Below, piece after piece: positions 21,455 to 32,586 of a stretch of DNA of 64,000 nt. The position numbers were made by a program, and so were the translations under genes. The notes under the pieces are model-generated. The model had not been told where the DNA came from. It ran no database searches and saw only the letters and a list, made by a program, of their open reading frames with translations. Each line of letters begins with the position of its first letter. The stretch's first letter is position 1. The stretch covers positions 30,756,349 to 30,820,348 of the forward strand of contig NC_090027.1 in assembly GCF_037176765.1 (NCBI RefSeq). Reading direction: 5' to 3'. Origin of the DNA: Anolis sagrei. Its lineage: Eukaryota > Chordata > Lepidosauria > Squamata > Anolidae.

Positions 21455-22196
21455 CAGTGGTTATCAACCTTCCTAATGCCGCAACCCCTTAATACAGTTC
21501 CTCGTGTTTTGAAGACCCCCAACTATAAAATTATTTTTGTTGCTACTTAATAACTGCAATTGTGCTACTGTTATGAATCATAATGTAAATATCTGATATG
21601 CAGGATGTATTTTCATTCACTGGACCAAATTTGGCACAAATACCCAATATGCCCAAATATGGATATTGGTGAGGTTGGGGCGGTGGGGATTGATTTTGTC
21701 ATTTGGAAGTTGTAGTTGCTGGGATTTATAGTTCATCTACAATTTAAGCGCATTCTGAACTCCACCAATGATGGAATTGAACCAAACTTGGCACACAGAA
21801 TCCCATGACTAACAGAAAATACTGGGTTTGATGTACGTTGAACTCGAGTTTTGGAGTTGTAGTTCACCTAAATCCAGAGAGCACTGTGGACTCAAACAAT
21901 GATGGATCTGGACCAAACTTGGCACAAATCCTCAATATGCCGAAATGTGAACATTGGTGGAGTTTGGGGAAAATAGACCTTGACATTTGGGAACTGTAGT
22001 TTCTGGGATTTATAGTTCACCTACAAACAAAGAGCATTCTGAACCCCATCAATGACAGAATTGGGCTGAAATTCCCACACAGAACGCTCATGATGAAAAG
22101 AAAATACTGTGTTTTCTGATGGTCTTTGGTGACCCCTCTGACACCCCCTCATGACCCCTCCCCCCCAGATCCCGACCCCCAGATTAAGAAACACTG
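21455..22196 (-). mobile_element. Non-autonomous hAT element (family H1)
   Basis: Ends CAGTGGTTATCAACCTTCC and, on the minus strand, CAGTGTTTCTTAATCTGGGG. Flanks TTCTAGAG (21447-21454) and CTCTGGAG (22197-22204) agree at 6 of 8 bases and fit the hAT target NTCTAGAN. The interior has repeated modules of about 180 bp (TTATAGTTCATCTACA / GTAGTTCACCTAAA / TTATAGTTCACCTACA). The same family lies in the opposite orientation at 26186-26912. There is no transposase. Confidence 0.8.
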
Positions 22197-22204
22197 CTCT
22201 GGAG

Positions 22205-22326
22205 CAGTGGTTCTCAACCTCTGAGTCCCCATGTGTTTTGACCCACAACTCCCAATTTACCAACTGTTAGGATTTCTGGGATTTGCAGGCCAAAACATCT
22301 GGGGACCCACAGGTTGAGAACCACTG
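22205..22326. mobile_element. Short palindromic hAT MITE (family H2)
   Basis: CAGTGGTTCTCAACCT at the left and AGGTTGAGAACCACTG at the right are exact inverted repeats; the middle also pairs (CTCCCAATTTACCAACTG region with GATTTCTGGGATTTGCAG). It sits immediately beside the target duplication of the H1 copy; the right flank CTTAGACA is a weak match to the same target. 122 bp. Confidence 0.8.
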
Positions 22327-22334
22327 CTTAGACA

Positions 22335-23630
22335 GATGCCCTTGAAAATGGGGAAGCCATAAAAAGTCAGAATTTATTTCCTTAAGGGACAACTAGATTA
22401 AAAGGGTTTTGAGAAGATTAGACATATGCAACCAATCAATTGCTGTAGGTAGTTCAAAATCCAGAGACAGAACACTTCTAAATACTTAATGCTAGAAAAA
22501 AACAACAAGGAAAGAGAACTGATTTCAAGCCCTTGGCAGAAGCTTCCAAAGGGTGCGTAGCAGTCCTTTTTTAAAAGCAGATTCATATAGTAAGCAGAAC
22601 ATTCGACAAACACAAGAGGGCATTCCTGATGTCTGTGAATAATTGAATTGGTTACTCTTTCAATAGTCTAGCCATTACTTGGAATATATAATGCCAAAGG
22701 TTGAACTGTTCTTCAGTGTCATATACAACTATCTCAATTGATCATATCAAAACACGTTTATTTTCCCATAGCATACCTGCTAAGAAATTTCCTCACTCAC
22801 ACATCTATTTTCTGACAATAATGACATGATTAGCTCTTGCAGGCTCGGGGAAAAAGCTGGGTACAGTATAATGTGAAAATGCCATGCACTTATCCCACTC
22901 CCTCCTCTGTTAGGAGTATTTGGAAGCTGCTTTCCTAGAAAGGCTGAGATTGACGGAATGACCTCAACGGCTTTCATTATTCTGCATACAAAAAAAAAAA
23001 AATAAAGGCAGGGACGGAGGCATAAGAACTAGAATGACTGGGAAAAGAACTCTCAAGCAGTGGCAGTTAATACAGTTACATTCTCTGGGTCAGTGCAAAT
23101 TATACCTCATTAGCTGCATCATTCATTTATATAAACATCTTCCACAGAAGAGCGGAGCCCGGGCCGATCCTTAGCAGGTGTAAACCATTGAGTTGTATGA
23201 AGAGTCAATGGGGTTATGATGATTTAAACTGCTGGAGGAGCTGGCCCAGTGTTTTCAATATCACATTTTAAATATTAGATTAATGAAGTTACGACCCCGG
23301 AAGGGAGCTCAAAGGAGCTGAAAGCCGACGGGAGTTTGCATGTCAATTTCAGTTTAATCAGGAATTTCTCATCCACTTTGCATTCCCTACCAAGAGATTC
23401 AGAAAACGACGCACAGCAGGAAGCGATCCAGTCCTTTGGTATGCATAAGGAATATGGCATTGTTTAGTCCTGATTGAATGGGCCAAATTCAATTTCAGAA
23501 AAGTGAGATGACATTCTGGTGGTGGATAAGGCCGACAAAAGCACTGAATGGAAAATTCTGCATATTTACATGGTAGAACTAAGGCAGTTTGGTACCATTT
23601 TAACTCATTGCTTTATGATATTGAATCCTG
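22335..23630. other. No gene seen; 23040-23470 looks single-copy and possibly conserved
   Basis: No terminal repeats, target duplications or repeat-family words were found. The segment 23040-23470 has even composition, several TTAAT/ATTA words (TTTAATCAGG, ATTAGATTAATGAAG) and no low-complexity tracts, so it could be conserved non-coding DNA; this is only an impression. Confidence 0.35.
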
Positions 23631-23832
23631 GGATTTGGATGAATCTACACCAAAGAATTTGCAGTTTGACACCACTTTAGCTGCCATCGCTCAGTTTTGG
23701 GGGAATCCTGGGATTTATAGTTTAATGAGGCACCAGAAGGCTAAAGACCTTGTAAACTACAATCCCTATAATTTCATGTTATTGAGCTATGAAAATTAAA
23801 GTGGTATCAATCTGCATTAACTCTACAGTGTA

Positions 23833-24738
23833 TGTGCTGGTATGGCTGTACCAGGAGCTCCAACTTTATTTCTTTCTGTTAAAGTTTGCAGTTATAGGGC
23901 AGGCCTCCTGTCCATCTTAATTAAGCTTTCGTTCTGCCCCTTGTACGGGCTTCTGGGAGGGAAAGGAGCCATTTTGGGCAGTCTCACACAAGGTAGCTAA
24001 GCTATAGGACATAGACCAACACGTCCCGTAGAAAAGCTTCCTTTCTTAAGAGCATCCAGGGAAAAGGAACATCTGGGGATACAGAAACAGAAATTCCAGG
24101 GGAAAGGTCCCAAAAAGCTCTGGCTGAGAGCTCACAGCCTCTCAGCATCAGAAAGAAACAGCCCTGAAGTTTTCAAAGAATTCTCGGAGAGAGGACAGCA
24201 TTACAGATCCACTGAACTCCAACTGAAATACCTTCAAGCCTCAGCTGGTAGGTCTCACTCTACACTTGGATTCGGTAGTAGCACCCACACCGATGAGGCA
24301 TAGATAGAAAGCAGCCTGGAGAGGTTAAAAAGGATTTTTCCTACAGAGAAAGTTTAGTTAATCAAAGTCAGGTGCCAGTCCATTGAGGACTAGACTAAGA
24401 AAACCTTGAAGTGTTGTTTGAACCTTTGAAGATTTGTTGTTTGTTCCATAATAAAGACTTTGTTGTATCATTAAAGACTCTAAAGACCATCGCTTCAGAA
24501 AAATCCCTAAGAATGTATTGTCGAAGGCTTTCATGGCCGGAATCACTGGGTTGTTGTAGGTTTTTCCGGACTATATGGCCGGAATTGCCTCCAGAACATG
24601 GCCATATAGCCCGGAAAAACCTACAACAACCCATCCCTAAGAATCTCTCTTTGAGGCGCCCCTGGCTTTCCGCTGGGCTTAAAGTATACGTCCTATAGAA
24701 AAAGTACAACTGTTACAGGCCCAGCGCGTGACAGAACA
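23833..24738 (+). mobile_element. Solo LTR, family A, with a Penelope-like insertion
   Basis: Begins TGTGCTGGTATGGCTGTACC and ends GCGTGACAGAACA, TG to CA, flanked by the exact 5-bp duplication GTGTA (23828-23832 and 24739-24743). It has AATAAAG at about 24451 as a likely polyadenylation signal. The minus-strand copy at 28981-29820 matches along its length. A 118-bp Penelope-like hairpin interrupts it at 24515-24632. A solo fossil LTR; whether ERV or another LTR family is unresolved. Confidence 0.8.
24515..24632. mobile_element. Penelope-like hairpin insertion with 12-bp duplication
   Basis: ATCCCTAAGAAT at 24503-24514 is repeated exactly at 24633-24644. The 118-bp insert has a left arm GGGTTGTTGTAGGTTTTTCC and a right arm GGAAAAACCTACAACAACCC, plus a 33-base extension (TTGTCGAAGGCTTTCATGGC) only at the left. 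Nested in LTR family A, which is nested in MITE M1. Confidence 0.85.
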
Positions 24739-24941
24739 GTGTAGATGCACCCTTAGTTCATAGTACACTTAGGTGGCACCTCCAAATTTGCTCCACAAAA
24801 CCAATCCCATGTTGTCTCTGGAAAAACTTGATGAACACTAGTCCTTTGGGCCACATTTTGCCTCCAACCCTTTAATGTGGTCCCTAGTTATCCCCAAACC
24901 TCTGAAAAACAACCCTATCATCACAGAAATTTGCTGACATA

Positions 24942-25016
24942 GGCCCCTTCTACACTGCCATATACAACCCAGAGTATCTGCTTTGAAGTGGATTATATGA
25001 CAGTGTAGAAGGGGCC
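24942..25016. mobile_element. 75-bp foldback MITE
   Basis: GGCCCCTTCTACACTGCCAT and ATGACAGTGTAGAAGGGGCC are near-perfect inverted ends. The related longer form at 54912-55062 has CCCCTTCCACATAGC ends. No clear target duplication. Confidence 0.7.
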
Positions 25017-26177
25017 ACAATCCTCACCTGCAAGATGTAACAATTATATTGGGTTGTACCACCCCTCAATTCTCATGTATACTGGTAAAAAGTCAGTCTC
25101 CTCTTAAGACAGCATTTCTGCTCAGAAATAGTTGTTTTCGGTACAAAGATGCTTTTAAGTACATTTTCATTTTGTGCAGAAATTGTCCTATTACTTTTTA
25201 AATCCATAATTAGTCTTATTGGGGTGTCGCAAAACCCAAGAGACATATAAAATATTTCTGAAACCATGTTGAATACTCTCATCTTTAAACTTAGAAGATA
25301 GAAATGTGATTCTCCGTGTGCTTATGCCCACCTCTCCCTCTTTCCCCCCTTTCTTTCCCAATTCCAATCAGGAAAAAGAGTCATATTTCTAAGGGTGGAA
25401 TAGGATTCTCAATGTTGTTGCAATTTATCTCCCAGCATTTCTTATAGTACAGCCAATGAAGAGAAATGCTTGAGGGCCATACGTTCACCTAAAACCACAT
25501 ATGAATATAAAGACAGAAATATACATGGGGGGGGGGGGGGAAGGAGTAATATCACCATATGTAGTAATTAAATCCAACATAACTTGAGAGGAAAATGCAG
25601 CTGAAAAGCAGGATTTCAATGTAATAACCTGAAAATACTCCAGGCTATAACAATGAGCAAAGAATGGGCTGAAGATTTAGATATTTTTCACTGTTAAGAA
25701 GATACAACCCAGAGATTGAAGGTGTGTCTCAGTTTCTCCACTGTTGGCTCTTGATTGATGTGGATGAGAGAGGAGAGGAAGGTCTTAACTTGCTAGTCTC
25801 TACTTAAAACAGTAGTAACAATTCAGCTAGCTCTGGGGCAGGCAACTATTGGGAAGACAGTCCTCTAAGGAAGGGTCCTTGGCACATTTGCCAATTATAT
25901 ATTTTTCCTGAAAAGATAATTTTACATTTTGAGTAATATTTTGAGCCATTTTAAGTCCAGGATGGCCATTTTATAACAGAACTGGTGTAGAAGTGATGTT
26001 TGGGTGTGTTGGGAACGGTTTCTTCTGAGTCTAAAACAGCTAAGAAGGCATAACATTTGGGACACTGAGACAAATGTCTTTTTGGGGGGGAAAATGTTTT
26101 AAAAACCATGGGCTCCTGGGATCTAAAGGTCACACTTTCCCAGTACAGTCTACCTGCTGTATTATTTAGCTCAGTTG
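25017..26177. other. No gene seen
   Basis: G-run at 25528-25541. Otherwise unassigned DNA without supported coding potential. Confidence 0.5.
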
Positions 26178-26185
26178 TTCTAGAA

Positions 26186-26912
26186 CAGTGGTTCTCAACC
26201 TGGGGGTCGGGACCCCTGCGGGGGTTGCCAGGGAGTGTCAGAGTGGTTGCCAAAGACCATCAGAAAACAAAGTATTTTCTATTGGTCAGGGAGTTCTGTG
26301 TGGGAAGTTTGGTCCAATTCAATTGTTGGTGGGGTTCAGAATGCTCTTTGAGTGTAGGTGAACTATAAATCCCAGCAACTACAACTCACAAATGTCAAGG
26401 TCTATTTTCCCCAAACACCACCAGTGTTCACATTTGGGCATATTGAGTATTCATGTCATGTCCAGATTCATCATTGTTTGAGTCCACAGTGCTCTCTGGA
26501 TATAGGTGAACTACAACTCCAAACTCAAGGTCAATGTCCACCAAACCCTTCCTGTGTTTTCTGTTGGCCATGGTAGTTTTGTGTGCCAAGTTTGGTTCAA
26601 TTCCATCATTGCTGGAGTTCAGAATGCTCTTTGATTGTAGGTGAACTATAAATTCCAGCAACTACAACTCCCAAATGACAAAATCAATCATCCCAACCCC
26701 ACCACTATTCAGATTTGGGCATATCAGGTATTTGTGCCAAATTTGGTCCAGTGAATGGAAATACATCCTGCTTATCAGATAATTGCATTACAAGTAATAA
26801 CAGGAGCAAAATTATAGTTATGAAGTAGCAAAATAATTTTCTGGTTGGGGGTCACCACAACATGAGGAAATGTATTAAGGGGACACGGCATTGGGAAGGT
26901 TGAGGAACACTG
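26186..26912 (+). mobile_element. Non-autonomous hAT element (family H1) with perfect target duplication
   Basis: Termini CAGTGGTTCTCAACCTGGGG and, on the minus strand, CAGTGTTCCTCAACCTTCCC. TTCTAGAA occurs exactly at 26178-26185 and 26913-26920, an 8-bp duplication of the NTCTAGAN type. The interior repeats a GTAGGTGAACTATAAAT... module three times. 727 bp, no coding capacity; frames across it are chance. It is the inverted relative of 21455-22196. Confidence 0.9.
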
Positions 26913-26920
26913 TTCTAGAA

Positions 26921-27409
26921 TACACGAACATTTGTAGTAGGTCTACTAATGTGGGGTAGGCAAAATGGGGAAAGTTTGGTCAGAGACAGATCCTCAAAGG
27001 TAGAGTCTATCCATGGTAACCAGGGAGAGCAGACATATATGCAATAAGCAGAAAAACCCTTCAGCCCAGCCAAAGCACAAGAAAAATCCTTGGCTGTACA
27101 CATAAGTGTTTTGACTGTAAATCATCAACAGTTATTCTTGTGCAGCATAAATGGCCCTAAGGGAGAACAATAGGAGCATTTTCTTGAATGCCTTATTATA
27201 TCATCGTTATTACAAAAACAAGGGAAGGTGGAGCCAAGGGCAACCATCCTGGTGACATGGGGAATTCTTAAGCTTTGTTATTTCAAAAGGTCACAGGAAG
27301 AAAGAGGAGGACAACAACTAAATGAATGACACTTTGCCATTGAAGGCAATGGGGTCTTTGCAGCAGAGCCGGGAGAGGAAAGAAACATTTATAGATCACC
27401 TAAAGTTGA
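26921..27409. other. No gene seen
   Basis: Unassigned sequence, no low-complexity tracts worth noting. Confidence 0.5.
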
Positions 27410-27555
27410 CATTTGTGTGTACGTGCCTTCAGGTAGCCTCCCAGCTTATAGAAACTCCTTGGGTTTCTTCAAGAATTTTCTTCGGCATGGAATCATTATA
27501 GTTATAAAGTTATAGTTTTGCCAATTCCTTCGTCTGATCTCAGCCTGTATCAAAT
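27410..27555 (-). mobile_element. 5S-rRNA-derived SINE, 3' part
   Basis: GTGTGTACGTGCCTTCAGGT, GCTTATAGAAACTCCTTGGG, CTTCGGCATGGAATCATTAT, GTTTTGCCAATTCCTTCGTC is the reverse complement of the body after the 5S part in the copy at 32587-32802 (CAAAACCACTTTTAAGTATT, CCTTGCCTAAGGAAACC, ATAAGTCAACAGGAAACTTG). The 5S head itself is missing or too decayed. Confidence 0.5.
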
Positions 27556-28049
27556 TCAAAAGTTTTCAATTAGGAAGAAAAAGCAACTCTTAAGAGAAAA
27601 AAAAAAGGTGGAAGACATGGATGAAGACAGCTACTAATGTGTCCAACTGGTATTCCAAAGAGAGTTCCAGTGTCAGGTTTTCATTTAAAAAATACATCTG
27701 TTAAGGCTCTCCTGGAATTGTCCATTATAATTGCAGTTGGAATTGGCTGGATATGAACCTGTCAAGGATCAAAATTTCAGTGAAAGGGATATGACCCTTT
27801 CTTTCCTCAGTTCAATCCTCGGTCATCCAAGATATGCCTGGGAAATAAGATCAATAACACCATGAGAACCACACATACTCAGTACACACAACACAGGGCA
27901 CTCTTACATAGGGTTCTTGGGGCTCTGTACTACAGCTGGCTGAGGATGTTAGAGCCTGCATCCCACATTGTCTCCAACCTATATAAAAGGAAAAGATCAC
28001 TTCTCTAGAATAATTGGGAAAATGGATGTTGGATACAGCAATACAGAGA

Positions 28050-28108
28050 CATGTCATGAGTCCCTTTGGGGAGATAGTGTGGGATATAAATAAAGTTCCA
28101 TTCATTCA
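28050..28108 (+). mobile_element. L2-like 3' tail
   Basis: CATGAGTCCCTTTGGGGAGA, TAGTGTGGGATATAAATAAA then a short ATTC repeat. Only the last 60 bases resemble L2; the sequence before is unassigned. Confidence 0.5.
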
Positions 28109-28975
28109 TGTTGTGGCAGCCGTGTTCAAGGGGCTAACTAAAGACATGGCCAGTTAAAGCATTCTTTTAGTGATCTCAAGTCAAGCTTCTGAAGTAAAGA
28201 CAGGTGATAACTGGGAAAGTCAGAAGCAAGTAGCAACAGCAACAGTAAGGTGGAAGTTCCAAGAGGCAACTTGGCAAGTGCTGGTATGTGAGCATGTGTG
28301 AGAGAAGAACCAATAGTAAGATTGAAAGACATTGTGAGAAGGGTGCAGGAAAACCATGCCAGGGTGAAAGTATGATAGCTGGGACCCAGTGCTGGTAGTG
28401 CTATGCTGGTTACATAACACAGCTCCGAACTAGAGAAGGGAACACATGCTCCAGACACAGCACTACGTGCGTGAGAGACTGCTGTGTGAGGACTGCCAGA
28501 GTAAGAACTGGAGAGGACTTAATGGTTGTATAGAAGAGCAAATTTCAGCAGTTGCCCGTCTTTGCAATCTGGTAACTAACCAGCAACACCTACTGGAACA
28601 CTTTGCAGCACAGTCCTACAAAAGAACCACAAGATATAGGAAACCTTTCTAATTTTCACTTCCACATCTTAAAGTGTTAAATGGTCTTCCTTTACAAGCC
28701 CAACTGATGTCCAAACTTGGAGTTTCCAAAAAAAGGAAAAAGAAAGCATTTTTAGTGAGACCTTTTTGGCCCTAACTGATGTTATTCAGCTCTGTTCACA
28801 CACAAGTTTAATTGTCAAATTGTCTACTGTGATATGTCTTTAGTCTATTTAAGTAATTTCTTGCTGTTCCTATAGGTATGTTGATTTTATTGCATGATGC
28901 AGGGTACAGGATGGGGTATCAGGCTGAAACTAATGCTACTTTTTCAGAAAACAGTAAGCTACACAAACAAATGAT
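28109..28975. other. No gene seen; contains a family X fragment
   Basis: At 28366-28440 AGTATGATAGCTGGGACCCA and CTGGTTACATAACAC resemble the left end of the candidate transposon at 52471-52819. The frames 28138-28458 and 28446-28652 show no domain I recognise. Confidence 0.45.
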
Positions 28976-28980
28976 CTGGG

Positions 28981-29820
28981 TGTTCTGTCACGCGCTGGGC
29001 CTGTAACAATTGACTTTGAATAGGACGTGCACTTTGTGCCCAGCAGGAAGCTAGGGTGCCTCAAAGAGAGGCCCTCAAGGGTTTTCCTGTAGAAATGGTC
29101 TTAGAGTCTTTAATGATTTAACAAAGTCCTTTATTATTGAACAAATTGAACAGATACTTCTCAAATCTTCAATGAGTCAAACAAATGCTTAAAGGCTTTG
29201 AGTTAACTGGAGACTTCCTTACTCTTGTCCTCAAGGGACAGGCAACTGTCTTCATTAACTGTTCTTTCACTTTAAGGGAAAAACCCTTTTTTAACCTGTC
29301 CCAGGCTGTCTACTATGTAAGCCTTACTAATGTGAGTTCTACTACCGGATTCAAACTGCGTCTTGAGCACCGAGTAGACCTACCAGTAAAGGCTTGCAGA
29401 TTCTCCAGCTAGAGTTCTTTGGGTCTGTAAAGCTGTTTCCCCCCGGAATTTCTTAAGAAACATTTCAGGGCTGTTTCCCTCAGATGCTGCAAGGCTGAGA
29501 GGCTATAAGCTCCCTGCCAGAGCTTTGAAACTGTTCTCCCTGGAATTCCTAAGAAGTGAAGCTTTTCTGCAGGTGAAGCTACTCCACGCCCTATAGCTTG
29601 GTTTCCTTTGGTAAGACTAACTAAAAATGGCTCCCTCTCCTCCCATGACCCTGAGAGAAGGGGCGGATCCAAACTTAACAATGATAGACAGGTGGCTTGC
29701 CCCATGACTGCAAACCAAGGGAAGTCAACTTTTGCAAAATCCCTGAAGCCTTGGAATGCATGCCAACATTTAATAGAAAGAAAATAAAGTTGGAGCTCCT
29801 GGTACAGAAATACCAGCACA
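28981..29820 (-). mobile_element. Solo LTR, family A
   Basis: The minus-strand LTR starts TGTGCTGGTATTTCTGTACC and ends GCGTGACAGAACA; CTGGG flanks it exactly at 28976-28980 and 29821-29825, a 5-bp duplication. It aligns with the plus-strand LTR at 23833-24738 outside that copy's hairpin. 840 bp. The absence of internal genes marks it as a solo LTR left by recombination. Fossil. Confidence 0.82.
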
Positions 29821-29825
29821 CTGGG

Positions 29826-31114
29826 CCTCTGTTATTTCTGTTTTCTCATGTTCTTCATACAGATATTTTAAAGATTTCAGCAAGATAAGCCATATTGTTT
29901 GGTATTAAAAAATAGACTTAAATATATTTATCAGTGAACTGGCCAAAAGACAAACAGAAAGATTGTGTACTTTAAGACCATTGCAGTAGGGGGCTGCTAT
30001 AAGTGCCTTTCTAATATACAGAGTGTTCTAAAATATATACACCATTCACAACTAATAGTAGATTGTTTGAAGGCTACGTAAGTAGATTTCCATCAAAGAA
30101 TAAATGTTATAATAATGTTTAAGCGGAGTTACAAAATCCACTTTAAATTACAATGTTATGTAAGGCATTCAAATTGGCATTGTCGAAGCGGAAAGTTGCA
30201 AAACACATTTTAAAAGTTTCTCCTGTAATTTTGGCAACATTCCTCTACTATTAAAATCTTTAATCCTGTTAAAGGTGTATGCATTTTGTGAAAAATATAT
30301 TGGAGGAAAATGTCAAAATTATAAACTGTTAAAGGTGCATTGGTGTTGGGGGAACACACTGTAAATCTCATAGCAAAACCTTGGTGTTCCTTAAAGCATT
30401 ATTCCACACAGATTGAAACCTTCATGAGAATGGGGTAGTATTTTGCTCAAAAATTCACTTAGCTTCATATCTTTGTTGTTTCATATTAGAAAAGCCCCAG
30501 AGCTAGCAAAGGTCTAGGTTCAGCAAAATGATGGCAGAACAGCCTGCACTACATTCAGATAGAGGGAGGTGTTTCTGACTTGAATATGCCTCTATATATT
30601 TAAATTAAAAATATCTTACAAATACAGAATTAGTACAACAGGTTTCAGTGTGGCTTTATGCCAGCTGTGCTATCTCCTGTGTGCAGCCACTTGGTTTTGA
30701 GTCCATCTAGGTTTCACATTGCAAGGAACACAAGAGAGTGGTATGTCCCCCCTGCAGTCTGAACTGATTTAGTCCACTTCATTGGGCTGAAGGTGTGCAC
30801 CAAGGTCTTAATAGCCACCAGCTTCAAGGCTACTCCAGCTGTTTCAATTAACCAAGAGCTGGTTTTCCTGAGCCAAGTTTGGGAAAGGAACTGGCTGACT
30901 GTATTTGAGTTGGAAATATAAACTCAAATTTAATTGTTTGCCGAGTGCTTGTCCTTATAGCTGTTACAGCACTTTCTCACAGGACCATCCCAATCCTGGG
31001 ATTTCAGAATCACACATGTTTACATGGTCATTCCCATGTTCCCTGGGCTTGGGTGGCCATGGGACACAGAATGACACCCATCACCCTCTCCCGTTCTCCT
31101 TGTTGCCTGGAGTT
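29826..31114. other. No gene seen
   Basis: AT-rich unassigned DNA. TTAAAGGTG(T/C)AT occurs at 30268 and 30329, a small direct repeat. The frame 30905-31147 overlaps another on the same strand and has no recognisable domain. Confidence 0.45.
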
Positions 31115-31660
31115 TTATCTCCAGTGGGTGCAACGGTGATAGTATGATAGCAGTGCTGTGAGCGTTACGCTGATGGTGTAACGGTGGTTGTGAATGAGGG
31201 AAGTAAACATGTGTCTGACTATGTGGTCTAGAGAAGGGGTGGAGTGAGACCGGCCAGAGCTGGTTGTGACTTTTTGTCATATTTTGGTGGTGGATGCTGC
31301 TGGATCTCCCCCCCCCCCCCAGGTCTGTTGGATTTTCGGTATCCTGACCTGTCTCCTGTAATCTTGGAACCCTGGAACCTTGAACCTTTTGACTGGCTTT
31401 TGACTACGGTATAGACTCTTGATCCCTGGACTTTGTTTATTGAACTCTCGGCGTTTGACCACTGGACCTTTTGACTACGGTGTAGCTTTTGCTATCATTT
31501 TTCATTTATTCTGTGGCTGAGTGCTATTTTTATGTTTTAGATTTTGATCTATTAAAACAGCCAGAAAGTAAGTGCTGTTTTAATTAAACTGTTTTATACA
31601 AACTGGGAGTTTGGTTCATCTCTACCTAAATAAGGCAGAGCCCTGGCAACATGACACTTT
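31115..31660 (+). repeat. Unclassified repeat-like block
   Basis: Contains AGTATGATAGCAGTGCTGTG (31140, related to the 28366 and 52477 words), a C-run at 31309-31320, twin CTTTTGACTACGGTRTAG words (31398 and 31471) and CTATTAAAACAGCCAGAAAG (31547). It could be an LTR or a retroposon, but I cannot set its ends, so it is left unclassified. Confidence 0.35.
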
Positions 31661-32200
31661 TTTTCCAGGGAGATAGAATTATTGCCCAACCCCATCCAGT
31701 TTCTGGGCAAGCTGGATGTGGGCTGGGAACAACATGGAAGCATTTAATAATCTTTTCAATCTGATTAGTGATTTCTATCTCATTTAAGCTCTTCCCAAAC
31801 TGTTTCCCAAACTGTTGCTTCTCATTTTTTATCAAAGACCTCTTTCATTCCTTCACTGCTAACCCAAAAATATATAAACATTACATAGAATATTAATATT
31901 AATATTAAAATACTTAAAATCCTTAAATCTATACTAGTGTGTATTCTTTAATATATGTTTAATTTTAGTATTTTATACTTTTAGATATACAACACAGATA
32001 GTATTTTGTAATTATTTTGGCAAATTTTGAAATGTATATTTTATATATCAAGGTACATTTAGTTATAATTTCACATTTTCCCAATATATTGTGACTTTTG
32101 GGACATCCTGTGTATATGTGTGTATGTGTGTGTGTGTGTGTGGGAGAGAGAGCATTATATATATACACACACATTTTATATGTAGATCAATTTGAAGGTT

Positions 32201-32426
32201 AAACCCTTGTGCCGGCAGGACTGAATTCAGACAGGTCAGAGGTTCAAATTTGGAGAGAGCATGGGTGAGCTCTCTCTGTCAGCTCCAGCTCCCCATGCAG
32301 GGAAATGAGAGATGGTAAAACATCAGAACATCTGGGTTTCCCCTTGGAAACATCCTTGCAGATGGTCAATTCTCTCACACCAGAAGCGACTTGCAGTTTC
32401 TCAAGTCGCTCCTGACACACAAAAAA
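32201..32426 (+). mobile_element. tRNA-derived SINE (family B), 5'-truncated, with duplication
   Basis: Contains CCCTTGTGCCGGCAGGACTG, GGTCAGAGGTTCAAATTTGG (B box), CAATTCTCTCACACCAGAAG and the tail CTCAAGTCGCTCCTGACACA, AAAAA. TTGAAGGTT at 32192-32200 recurs at 32427-32435. The A-box part is missing. Confidence 0.75.
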
Positions 32427-32586
32427 TTGAAGGTTTCTGTGTTTGTTCCACGGGGGCAGCAACAATTTCCAATAAAGTTTTCCAGTAGTTTCATTGTCCA
32501 CAGCTACATACATATAGCTTTAGTAGTAGCAGAAAACATGGCAACAGAGACTGCAAAATATATTTCCTGATATATAGGATTGCAGT

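Larger units (their letters stand above)
23637..24753. mobile_element. MITE (family M1) split by LTR family A
   Basis: The left arm GAATCTACACCAAAGAATTT, GCAGTTTGACACCACTTTAG is the inverse of TGGTATCAATCTGCATTAAC, TCTACAGTG (to 23832), which resumes after the LTR as GTGTAGATGCACCC (24739-24752). The same family appears at 33457-33632. It includes the internal words AATCCTGGGATTTATAG and AAGACCTTGTAAACTACAA. The element predates the LTR. Confidence 0.7.

Noticed and set aside
31115-31660. Solo LTR
   Set aside because: No convincing TG...CA ends with matching flanks could be placed, so it was left as an unclassified repeat.
32095-32115. Mariner end (TGACTTTTGGGACATCCTGT)
   Set aside because: Looks like one mariner-type terminus on the minus strand, but no partner end was found nearby.
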